Assembly: GCF_003057875.1 (NCBI RefSeq) | Contig: NZ_PYXZ01000004.1 | Span: 248,001 to 312,000 of the forward strand | Reading direction: 5' to 3' | Origin: Nocardioides currus | GTDB taxonomy: Bacteria; Actinomycetota; Actinomycetes; Propionibacteriales; Nocardioidaceae | DNA: 64,000 nt | Shown: positions 35,436 through 42,801 of the stretch, in pieces | Numbering within the stretch: the stretch's first letter is position 1 | Layout of the letters: the number at the start of each line of letters is the position of its first letter | Translations under genes and position numbers: made by a program | The notes under the pieces: model-generated | Database searches by the model: none | What the model saw: only the letters and a program-made list of their open reading frames with translations | Told to the model about the DNA's origin: nothing

Positions 35436-36529
35436 ACCGAGTGATTCTGGCCGTCGCCGGCGGGCGCAAGACCCAGTCGATCGTCGAGGACTGCAGATCA
35501 TGTCCAGAAGGCCGTCGCATCCTGGTTCTCGGGTACACGACCGCAAGCCAGCACGAGCTCCTGACTCGGATTCGAGCGGCCGGCGTCCACGGTCACCAAG
35601 TCGAGGTGATGGGTTGGTTCGCCTTCCTCCTGCAACACCTCGTCCGCCCCTACCTCCCGCTCCTCTACGAGGGCCGGCGGTTGACTGGCCTCAACTTCGA
35701 GGGCGACCCCGGCCGCTACGCCACGGGCATCGAACGTTTCCTCGACACTGACGACCGCGCATACATGCTGCACCTCGCCAAGCTTGCGCACGACGTGGCG
35801 GCGGCGAGCAACGGCGCCGCGATCGACCGGCTCGAACACATCTACGACGAGATCTACATCGACGAGGTACAAGACCTCGGCGGATGGGACCTCGAGATCA
35901 TCCAGCTCCTCTTGAAGACAAAGCTGAGAATCACCATGGTCGGCGACATGCGGCAGGCGCTGCTCTCTACCAACATCAAGGACCCCAAAAACAAGCCGTA
36001 CCGCAAGGAAAAGATCTTCAACTGGTTCCAACTGATGGAGCAGCGCAAGCTCCTCAGTATCGAACAGGCACCAACCACCTACAGGTCAAGTCAGCCCATC
36101 GCGACATTGTCCGACTCGATCTTCGACCCGAGCCTCGGGTACGCGCCGACCATCTCGGCATCAACCGAGACACACGAACACGCGGGACTCTTCACCGTTC
36201 GAGAAGCCGACGCCATCGAGTACGCCCAACGCCATGAGGCCCTCTGCCTCCGCCACAGCAGAGCCGTCGCCAAGCACCTGGACCTTCCCTTCATGACTTT
36301 CGGGGTGGCCAAGGGACGCACCGTAGACCACGTCCTGATCTACCCGACGGCAAAGGCGCTCCAATTCCTCACCGGTGGTGCGCGCCTTGAGGGCCAAGCC
36401 GCCTGTGCGCTGTATGTAGGTGTCACCCGCGCCAAGCACAGCGTTGCCTTCATCACCGACCAACAACTTCTCAACACCACCGCCTGGACCCGTGCGCCGA
36501 TACTGCCGAAGGCCCCCGGACCGTCCTAG
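35432..36529 (+). CDS. Compact UvrD-like helicase (GajB-like)
   Basis: Protein of 365 residues, short for this family (GajB is about 494). The P-loop is AVAGGRKTQSIVE near the N-terminus, with Arg where the usual AGxGKT has Gly. Walker B is DEVQDLGGWDLEII (about residue 145), motif III-like VGDMRQALLS follows, and the C-terminal motif VI is LYVGVTRAKHSVAF. The 1B/2B insert domains are much reduced. ATG overlaps the nuclease stop by 4 bases. It probably senses or unwinds DNA for the OLD partner. A similar GxRKTQ P-loop may be a family trait, not a defect; that is a memory-based guess. Confidence 0.85.
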   Translation: MNRVILAVAGGRKTQSIVEDCRSCPEGRRILVLGYTTASQHELLTRIRAAGVHGHQVEVMGWFAFLLQHLVRPYLPLLYEGRRLTGLNFEGDPGRYATGIERFLDTDDRAYMLHLAKLAHDVAAASNGAAIDRLEHIYDEIYIDEVQDLGGWDLEIIQLLLKTKLRITMVGDMRQALLSTNIKDPKNKPYRKEKIFNWFQLMEQRKLLSIEQAPTTYRSSQPIATLSDSIFDPSLGYAPTISASTETHEHAGLFTVREADAIEYAQRHEALCLRHSRAVAKHLDLPFMTFGVAKGRTVDHVLIYPTAKALQFLTGGARLEGQAACALYVGVTRAKHSVAFITDQQLLNTTAWTRAPILPKAPGPS

Positions 36530-36608
36530 CCATCGCGTCCGTCAGTCCCGCCTTGATCACCACCGCGACGCGACGCCCGATTCGTCCATCCTGCCCCTGA
36601 CCCGAGAT

Positions 36609-36654
36609 ACTACTTTTCTTGTGTAGTTCCTACGGTCGATGTAGCATTCCGGGC
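36609..36654 (+). promoter_or_regulatory. Promoter and operator of the 192-aa / ImmA pair
   Basis: TTGTGT (36619-36624), 17-base spacer and TAGCAT (36642-36647) place the start of transcription at or beside the ATG at 36655, so the mRNA is probably leaderless. Four CTAC/GTAG half-sites occur in the same 36 bases: ACTAC 36609, GTAG 36623, CTAC 36630, GTAG 36641. GTAG-TTC-CTAC (36623-36633) is a palindrome inside the spacer, a natural site for autorepression by the XRE protein. Confidence 0.55.
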
Positions 36655-37233
36655 ATGGACAAGGCGCGGCTCGACCCGGTGGCCACCCACCTCATCACCA
36701 GCTACGTGGACACCGGTTCATACAGCCAGCGGTTCAAGGACGACCACCATGTGCCGCCGTCGCTGATGGCCAAGGTGCACCATCTGCGCTCGGTCATCCA
36801 GGCACTACTCGTTGACGACTCCAACTACGAACTCGCTCCCAGCTACGTTGACTACGGCCGGGTCGAGTTCACCGACCTGAAGACCGGTGAACGGTACCTC
36901 TTGAAGAGCTCCAAGGCGGTCGCGATCGAGACCGCGACCGCACGGCAGAACGGCAGCCTCTTCCCGATCACGAACCTGATCCGGCCATCCGACATCAAGG
37001 TCATCGTGTACCGCTTCCAGCGCGCCGGCCTTGAGCTTTCGATCGCCCCGGCGAGCACCCGTGGCCGCTCGGAGAAGATCCACGTCGCCGACGCACCAGT
37101 CCTCGTCGACGTCTGGCCCTACCAGACCGACGAGCTGGCCGACCAGACGAAGCCGTTCGACCAGACAGCCCGCGACAACTTTGCGGACCTTGGCGACCTC
37201 GGACACGACCAGGGTGTGGGCGAGTTCGAGTGA
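36655..37233 (+). CDS. Unknown protein paired with XRE-ImmA/IrrE peptidase
   Basis: Protein of 192 residues that I do not recognise. It is polar, mixed alpha/beta, with no membrane helix or cysteine. Helices at residues 3-50 (HLITSYVDTGSYSQRF) precede strands around YVDYGRVEFTDLKTGERY and LKVIVYRF-like segments. ATG at 36655 follows the promoter at once and has no ribosome site, which suits leaderless translation. Its last codons overlap the next GTG by 4 bases. Order (unknown small protein, then HTH-peptidase) matches toxin-antitoxin pairs; toxin identity is inference only. Confidence 0.75.
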   Translation: MDKARLDPVATHLITSYVDTGSYSQRFKDDHHVPPSLMAKVHHLRSVIQALLVDDSNYELAPSYVDYGRVEFTDLKTGERYLLKSSKAVAIETATARQNGSLFPITNLIRPSDIKVIVYRFQRAGLELSIAPASTRGRSEKIHVADAPVLVDVWPYQTDELADQTKPFDQTARDNFADLGDLGHDQGVGEFE

Positions 37234-38201
37234 ACCGCCTTCGCTCCTATCGGATGATCGAAGGAATCGCGCAAGACCAGTTGGGCGATCTGCTCGGCCT
37301 CTCTCCGCAGATGATCTCGGCCATCGAAGGCGGGCGCCGCACCTTTAACGGAGATCTCGCACCCTTGGGCTACTCCAACGACCGCTTCGAGCTCCCCGAC
37401 ATGTCCGAGCCGCTCCACCGGCAACGTGCCTCAACCAAGGTCGCAACCAAGAAGCGCGCCAAGGAGCTGCTCCGCCTTGCCGGCGAGGTCTTCGGCGAAC
37501 TCCGGGAACGCACCCCCGGGGCACCGGACCTCATGCTGCGCCCGGGCGCGGCGCCAATCTCCCTGGACGACCTCGACGACCTAGCCCTCGACGTGCGCTA
37601 CTCATTGCGCCACGAGGAGTCCGGCGCCATCCGCAACCTCACCTCGCTCGTCGAACGCGCCGGAGTCTGCTTGGTCCCGATCGTAGGTCTCGGCGTCGAC
37701 GGCCTGTCATCGTGGGTCGGCGAGGTACCGGTGATTGGTCTGGCACCCAACGTGCCGGGCGACCGCTTCCGACTAACGCTAGGTCACGAACTCGCACACC
37801 TGCTGTTCCACAGACGAGCGACGGCAACGACCGAGCACGAGGCAAACAGGTTCGCGTCCAACCTGCTGTTCCCTCAAGGCGACTTCGAGGAGCAGATGCC
37901 CGATCGGCCGCAACTCCGGGACTTCGTCGGCCTGAAGTCGTCATGGGGCGTCTCTGTTGCAGCACTGGTCTATCGAGCGCACGACCTCGAGATCATCGAC
38001 GACAGCCGCTACCGCGCCCTACAGATCCAGATGTCGAAATGGCGGCGCAACGAGCCCGGCCAGTTCAGCCCCGTGCACGGCGAGCTGATGAACCGGCTCA
38101 TCGAGACGAATGGCGGAATGGCGGCCGTGGCCAAGGACCTAGGGGTGAACCAGCAGCACCTCGCCATGCTCGGCAACTGGAACCACCTCCGCGTCGTGTG
38201 A
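37230..38201 (+). CDS. XRE-family regulator fused to ImmA/IrrE metallopeptidase
   Basis: Protein of 323 residues. Residues 1-40 form an HTH (IAQDQLGDLLGLSPQMISAIEGG). The middle is linker, and from about residue 130 there is a DUF955/ImmA-IrrE zinc peptidase with LGHELAHLLFH (HExxH) and EHEANRFASNLLFPQ supplying the third ligand. A C-terminal winged or HTH-like stretch ends in MAAVAKDLGVNQQHLAMLGN. Such proteins cleave or displace repressors and serve as antitoxins or phage-immunity regulators. GTG at 37230 overlaps the 192-aa gene by 4 bases. Zinc site complete, so activity is likely. Confidence 0.9.
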   Translation: MNRLRSYRMIEGIAQDQLGDLLGLSPQMISAIEGGRRTFNGDLAPLGYSNDRFELPDMSEPLHRQRASTKVATKKRAKELLRLAGEVFGELRERTPGAPDLMLRPGAAPISLDDLDDLALDVRYSLRHEESGAIRNLTSLVERAGVCLVPIVGLGVDGLSSWVGEVPVIGLAPNVPGDRFRLTLGHELAHLLFHRRATATTEHEANRFASNLLFPQGDFEEQMPDRPQLRDFVGLKSSWGVSVAALVYRAHDLEIIDDSRYRALQIQMSKWRRNEPGQFSPVHGELMNRLIETNGGMAAVAKDLGVNQQHLAMLGNWNHLRVV

Positions 38202-38256
38202 ACCAGCACCACTGGATCAGCCATGAGCGTGACATTTTCGTGGTGCAGTGGACCTT

Positions 38257-38571
38257 GTGACACCTGAACAAGACAAACGGCCGCAGCCTCCCGAGCCGCT
38301 CACCGTGGAGCATGTCACGACCGCGAGCTCCGAGACCGGTCCATTGGTGCACCTCATCCGCGAGAGCGAGTGGCGCCACTGGACCGGTCCTCCGCGAGCC
38401 CTGTGCGGCGTCGAAATGGCTCGTCCGGGCGTCAGCTGGTTCGCTCTAGCGGGGTGCCGGAAGTGCGCCGCGTACGGCCTGAAGCGCGGTCTCCGCGAAA
38501 TCGTCGACACAAGCGGCCGAACTGTGTCGCTCCGAGACGTCTACGACGGCGTCGTCCTCGACATCGAATGA
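38257..38571 (+). CDS. Small putative zinc-ribbon protein
   Basis: Protein of about 104 residues (GTG 38257; GTG 38248 also possible). The centre has ALCGVEMARPGVSW and AGCRKCAAYG, giving Cys-x(n)-CxxC spacing that could hold zinc with a nearby His (HWTGPP). The composition is protein-like in this frame only. It lies between the ImmA pair and the ATPase operon on the same strand. Not recognised; weak ribosome site. Confidence 0.5.
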   Translation: MTPEQDKRPQPPEPLTVEHVTTASSETGPLVHLIRESEWRHWTGPPRALCGVEMARPGVSWFALAGCRKCAAYGLKRGLREIVDTSGRTVSLRDVYDGVVLDIE

Positions 38572-38859
38572 GTTGGCGATCCGGGCACAGAACGCGGGAG
38601 AGCTCGCACAGCGGCCATCGACCCCAGCCCGCGTCGTATGGTCATGGATCCACGCGACCCATCACGGCTGCCTACGAGGGGCCGCAACACCGGTCGGCGG
38701 ACTCCCGCGCGGTTTGGTGGCGACAGCACCAGGCAGCGTTCTTGATCGGGGAGCAGCCCAGGTGTGGTTTTGTATGGCCGAGGAGGTCGTCGACATCACG
38801 GTGCTCAGCGAGACCACGAACGGCGTCACGGGTAACGAGGTTCGAAGGGAAGGCTGACA
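38572..38859 (+). other. Intergenic stretch before the Septu-like operon
   Basis: About 290 bases without a convincing gene. A 94-codon open frame (38573-38857) exists, but its first two thirds have the Arg/Pro/Ala composition of a chance frame. Its last 28 codons (MAEEVVDITVLSETTNGVTG) look more natural and could be a leader peptide. A ribosome site GAAGGGAAGG sits just before the TTG start at 38860. The promoter of the downstream operon should be here; no clear -35/-10 pair stands out. Confidence 0.4.
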
Positions 38860-40425
38860 TTGAAGGTCAAGTTCCGCGTCGTCACGTCGATGCCCGCCGG
38901 GCGCGAGCGAAGGCCCGATACCGTCTACCTCTGGTCATCTGCATGGGACGACTGGTTCAAGTTCTCCACTCTGTACAACGTCTCGTACGTCGACTCGGAC
39001 TCCGAAACCCACCACATCGGGGAGACCAAGATCGGCGAGTTCGGCCTCAAACCCCGGCGCAGCGGCGACGGCAAAGAGCCAGGCTTCCGAAGCCCAACCC
39101 TGCCGGCGCGGTTCAGCACCCTCGATGAGCGCTTCTTCTCGCTGGGCCAAGATACGAGCTTCTACGAGGAACTCTCCAAGATCGGCTCGACGTTCCGGAT
39201 GTCCTTCCTTGCGGCCATCAACGACATCGCATTCGATGCAGAACTCCGAGTCCGCGCGGAGTCCGAGCAGGTCACAGGAGTCTCCCTCCTCCGAAACGTG
39301 CCACTTCAGACGGTTCGCGAGCAGTACGCCCGACTAGCCCGTGGGGGCGCCAGGCTCACGTCCTACAAGTTCGTCTACCGCAAGAAGCAGCTGGATGCTG
39401 ATGCGCTGGCGCTATCGTTCGCAGTGGACCCATCGGTCAACCCGCCCACGAACATCCACGTGCTCATCGGCCGCAATGGAGTCGGCAAGAGCACGGTCCT
39501 CAACGGCATAGCAAAGACGATCATCGCGAACTCCGACAAGCGCGCGGCCACCAATGACAAGACCGCCGAGAAGGCCCCCTGGGACCAGTTCTCCAACGTA
39601 GTCTCTGTTTCCTTCAGCGCCTTCGACTCATTCGCTCCCCTCAGCCTTCCCCAAGACCGTCGAGGGCTGCCCTACCACTATGTCGGCCTGAAGAAGGTCA
39701 ACTCGGGCGGGGACGCACAAGCGCCGGAGATCAAGGACCCAGCGGCCCTCGCCCGCGAGATGAGCCAAGCCGTCAAGACCTGCCTCGTGGGCGCCCGTCA
39801 TGCGCGGCTCACCCGCGCCCTACGGCTACTTGAGGGAGACCCGATCTTCGCCTCTATCGGCATCGGTGACCTCATCGGAGAGGCATCCCGCGAGGAGGTC
39901 GTCGAAACCCTTCCCAAACTCTTTCGCCGACTCAGCTCAGGGCACAAGATCGTGCTACTCACGGTCACTAAGCTCGTCGAGACAATAGAAGAAAAGAGTC
40001 TGGTCCTGTTTGACGAACCAGAGGCTCACCTACACCCGCCTTTGCTCTCTGCGTTCATCCGCGCGCTGAGCGACCTCCTGACCAACCGCAACGGCATGGC
40101 GATCATCGCTACCCATTCCCCGGTCGTGTTGCAAGAGGTCCCGAAATCCTGTGTGTGGAAGTTGCAGCGCGCCGGCGATTTGGTGACCCGCGAGCGGCCG
40201 AGCATCGAGACCTTCGGTGAGAACGTCGGGATTCTCACCGACGAGATCTTCGGCCTGGAGGTGACCGCGACCGGATTCCACAAGCTCCTCGCGGACCTTG
40301 CCGGCGACTCCGATTCCTACGAAGAAGCGCTCGAACAACTCGGATCACGACTTGGCACCGAAGGCCGAGCGATCCTGCGAGCGATGCTCAATGCCCGCTC
40401 CGGGAGACCGAATGTGGCGCGCTAG
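38860..40425 (+). CDS. AAA/ABC-type ATPase of Septu-like system (PtuA-like)
   Basis: Protein of 521 residues. About 200 N-terminal residues (WDDWFKFSTLYNVSYVD; EELSKIGSTFRMSFLAA) precede the ATPase and are not recognised. Walker A IGRNGVGKSTVLNGI (about 203), LSSGHKIVLLTVTKLVE as ABC signature (about 352), Walker B SLVLFDEPEAHLHPPLL (about 380) and IIATHSPVVLQEV (about 418) complete an AAA_21-type head. TTG start at 38860 is preceded by GAAGGGAAGG. The C-terminus overlaps the HNH gene by 14 bases. PtuA plus an HNH partner is Septu; this copy has a longer N-terminal part than ordinary PtuA. Confidence 0.87.
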   Translation: MKVKFRVVTSMPAGRERRPDTVYLWSSAWDDWFKFSTLYNVSYVDSDSETHHIGETKIGEFGLKPRRSGDGKEPGFRSPTLPARFSTLDERFFSLGQDTSFYEELSKIGSTFRMSFLAAINDIAFDAELRVRAESEQVTGVSLLRNVPLQTVREQYARLARGGARLTSYKFVYRKKQLDADALALSFAVDPSVNPPTNIHVLIGRNGVGKSTVLNGIAKTIIANSDKRAATNDKTAEKAPWDQFSNVVSVSFSAFDSFAPLSLPQDRRGLPYHYVGLKKVNSGGDAQAPEIKDPAALAREMSQAVKTCLVGARHARLTRALRLLEGDPIFASIGIGDLIGEASREEVVETLPKLFRRLSSGHKIVLLTVTKLVETIEEKSLVLFDEPEAHLHPPLLSAFIRALSDLLTNRNGMAIIATHSPVVLQEVPKSCVWKLQRAGDLVTRERPSIETFGENVGILTDEIFGLEVTATGFHKLLADLAGDSDSYEEALEQLGSRLGTEGRAILRAMLNARSGRPNVAR

Positions 40426-41245
40426 TACACCTGACTGCACTGCGGAGGAGGTTGCTAGAGCTTGCGTTAGGAAAGTCCGAAATGACGACCTCCGAGTGAC
40501 GCTTCTGAAGTCAATTTCCGACTTCACCCTCAACAGCGCCGCCTATCGGGCCAGCGCTGCGTCCAGTTCACTGCACAAGGCCACTGCAGAAGACTATGAA
40601 ATCGTCGGCATTGCCGACGCTGACTTTCATCAGCTTTACAAGAGCCGCCTGGCTCGGCCCGGCTCCCCCGCATACCAGTACTACGAGCGGCTACGAACAA
40701 GCGCGGCCCATGGCTTGTGCGCCTACTGCAGATACGGCCAGGCAAAGACACTTGATCACTTCATCCCGAAAACGACCATCGCCGGACTGAGCATCGAGCC
40801 CTGGAACCTCGTGCCATGTTGTCATCAGTGCAACCACAAGCTTGGTCGAAATTGGTCGGACCAAGCACACGAACAGATGCTGCATCCATACTTCGCCCCC
40901 GATCTGGGACGCTGGCTTGCCGCAGAAGTTCATCCGACCCGGCCAGCTTCAGTTTCATTCCAGGCCGTCCCAGATCCCACCCTGCCCGACGGCCTGCGAC
41001 GACAGGTCGTCAACCAATTTGAGGCATTGGGACTTGCCGAGCTCTACGCAGTCGTCTCGAGCCAAGAGCTCGCCGGGCTTAGCCGCCGTTTGGTCTCGGT
41101 GGGCGACGAGATCGACATCCCGAGCTACCTCGACGAGCTCGCAACACTTGCTTTTTGCGGCGACCTCAACGACCGTCGGGGCGTACTATATGAGGCCCTT
41201 TCACAGAGCTCGTGGTACTGCGACGGAGGCTTCGCCGATGTTTGA
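40412..41245 (+). CDS. HNH endonuclease of Septu-like system (PtuB-like)
   Basis: Protein of 277 residues. The HNH core has GLCAYCRYGQAKTLDHFIPK (first Cys pair about residue 102, DHF about 115), then EPWNLVPCCHQCNHKLG with the second Cys pair and Asn. This is the zinc-stabilised HNH of PtuB-like proteins. ATG at 40412 has GGGAGA upstream and overlaps the ATPase gene by 14 bases; the stop overlaps the next gene by 8 bases. It should be the effector nuclease held in check by the ATPase. The C-terminal 110 residues after the HNH are unassigned. Confidence 0.88.
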   Translation: MWRASTPDCTAEEVARACVRKVRNDDLRVTLLKSISDFTLNSAAYRASAASSSLHKATAEDYEIVGIADADFHQLYKSRLARPGSPAYQYYERLRTSAAHGLCAYCRYGQAKTLDHFIPKTTIAGLSIEPWNLVPCCHQCNHKLGRNWSDQAHEQMLHPYFAPDLGRWLAAEVHPTRPASVSFQAVPDPTLPDGLRRQVVNQFEALGLAELYAVVSSQELAGLSRRLVSVGDEIDIPSYLDELATLAFCGDLNDRRGVLYEALSQSSWYCDGGFADV

Positions 41246-42278
41246 CCGGAGTCAGCACCTGATTCTCGAGGGGTGGTTCCTTCACGTCGACCAGATACTC
41301 CGACTGCTCGGCGGGGAACGCGCGTCCGCCGCGACCGCAAGCTTGCCGAGCCAAGCGTCGCCACTTGGCAAGACCTACTGGGCACAGGCGATCGAGGAGG
41401 CGCTCGCACAGTACCTTCGGGAGATCGAGGTGACTTCGCTCGCCGTCGCCGTGAAGGACGACCGACTGGAGAAGGGCATGCTGGTATGGCTGGATCAAGC
41501 CCTCTACTTCAAAGGTCTCGCCACGGCGGCGAGGAGCGGAGGGAGAGCCAATTTCAAAGGCAAACTCGACACCGACACCACGACCGCCATTGTCGGCGAT
41601 TTCAACCCTGAGCGAGTCATGAGTTCCACCGGATCGCACGCGTTGAGTGGAAGAAGTCGCCAGTTTCTGCTCGGATACATCACGGAGCATGGCGGTGACG
41701 AGGTTACGCTGAGGCCACTCTTCATCGGGCAACGGTACTTGCGCCCAATAGGAGACAAAGGCCTCCCCTTTGCAGATCGCGCGGTGCGCGACACTGCCCT
41801 TGCCCATCCGGCGCAGGTCGATGCGTTCGCGCACGTAGACTTTTCACGCGCGCTGAACCTAAAGGACCTCCAGGAGCTACGAGACGTCCCGGAGAGGCAG
41901 GTCAAGACTTGGTTCGCCGAGATCTTCGGCGAACCTGACGTTCCCAAGGACTGGGGTGGCGAGCAGTTCGACCTCTGGACTGCGCAGGTCACGATCGGCC
42001 GGGAACATGTGCAAACGGCAATTGCGTTCAAAGGACCTGCACTCTTCCGTCCAATGACCATCGCGCACCTAGGCCATAACGGCGATCAGATCGACCGACT
42101 GTTCGCGACGGCTGCTGATCTCCTTGTGGTGCAGCACTGCCACAGCATCACGGCTCCCGTGGTCAACATGCTCCGGATCTATGCGACTCATCCGAGCCAC
42201 GTTCGGCGGTACATGACAATCAACGGCTATCAGACGCTAGCGATCCTCAGACACTTCGGATACCTGACCCCGTCATAG
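41238..42278 (+). CDS. Third gene of Septu-like operon, unrecognised 346-aa protein
   Basis: I do not recognise the family. There is no signal peptide or membrane helix. The N-terminal half is helical (HLILEGWFLHVDQILRLLGG; KTYWAQAIEEALAQYL). The C-terminal half has a strand-rich core: FDLWTAQVTIG, VQTAIAFKGPALFRP, AHLGHNGDQIDRLFATAADL, LLVVQHCHSITAPVV and a final RYMTINGYQTLAILRHFG. The FKGPA strand followed by LGHNGDQ looks like a nuclease-type or ligand-binding core, but the acidic residue of a PD-(D/E)XK site is not in place. ATG at 41238 overlaps the HNH stop by 8 bases, so all three genes are translated together. Probably a sensor, regulator or second effector. Confidence 0.8.
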   Translation: MFDRSQHLILEGWFLHVDQILRLLGGERASAATASLPSQASPLGKTYWAQAIEEALAQYLREIEVTSLAVAVKDDRLEKGMLVWLDQALYFKGLATAARSGGRANFKGKLDTDTTTAIVGDFNPERVMSSTGSHALSGRSRQFLLGYITEHGGDEVTLRPLFIGQRYLRPIGDKGLPFADRAVRDTALAHPAQVDAFAHVDFSRALNLKDLQELRDVPERQVKTWFAEIFGEPDVPKDWGGEQFDLWTAQVTIGREHVQTAIAFKGPALFRPMTIAHLGHNGDQIDRLFATAADLLVVQHCHSITAPVVNMLRIYATHPSHVRRYMTINGYQTLAILRHFGYLTPS

Positions 42279-42458
42279 CGCCTCGGAGCGCCTCCGGTAG
42301 CCGTCGATCGGCGCCACGACAAGCCGGTCACCAGATCGTGCAACGCGGCGAGGCATGCACCGCCACTCCCCCGAACCGGACGCACATGCGAATGCCGACG
42401 CCATCGCGCGTTTGTCGATTGCTCAGTCTCCCGGCCGTGACAGTGGCAGGCTGCCGGC

Positions 42459-42746
42459 ATGAACGACCAGGACCCCTGGCAAGCTGCCGAGACCCACACC
42501 TGGGAACAGGACATGAAACGCGGCGACTGGGAAACCCAACGCACAGCCCACATGCCCGACCCACCCTGGCCCGAGCCCACCAACCCGATCCTCGCCGCGC
42601 TCCTCCACGACGCTCGCAACAACATCGCCGACGGCATGCCCGTCGACCTGGCGATGCTCCAGCTCGCAACCCACTGCTGGTTCGAAGGCGGAATCGACAG
42701 TTACGACCGCGGCCAGCACGACGCCCGAAACCAGACGCAGCCGTAG
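42459..42746 (+). CDS. Small acidic hypothetical protein (95 aa)
   Basis: Protein of 95 residues, rich in Asp, His, Trp and Pro (DPWQAAETHTWEQDMKRGDW; ATHCWFEGGIDSYDRGQHDA). The codon pattern is credible in this frame. ATG at 42459, weak ribosome site. The 180 bases before it (42279-42458) show no other gene. Not recognised; possibly the last gene of the defence island. Confidence 0.55.
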   Translation: MNDQDPWQAAETHTWEQDMKRGDWETQRTAHMPDPPWPEPTNPILAALLHDARNNIADGMPVDLAMLQLATHCWFEGGIDSYDRGQHDARNQTQP

Positions 42747-42801
42747 GCCCACCGCCGCGGATCGGAGACGACGACCGCCGCCACCCAGCGCAGAGCCCTT
42801 G

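Noticed and set aside
41238-42278. PD-(D/E)XK nuclease assignment for the third defence gene
   Set aside because: The AFKGPA strand has the Lys, but the preceding acidic residue is Ala, and no other site residue can be placed. Left as unrecognised.
33837-42278. Prophage or CRISPR origin of the defence genes
   Set aside because: No phage structural gene, integrase, cas gene or regularly spaced repeats were seen.
42230-42669. Minus-strand frames of 113-135 codons
   Set aside because: Arg/Ser/Gly-rich antisense of the 95-aa gene and flanking DNA, with no ribosome site or motif.
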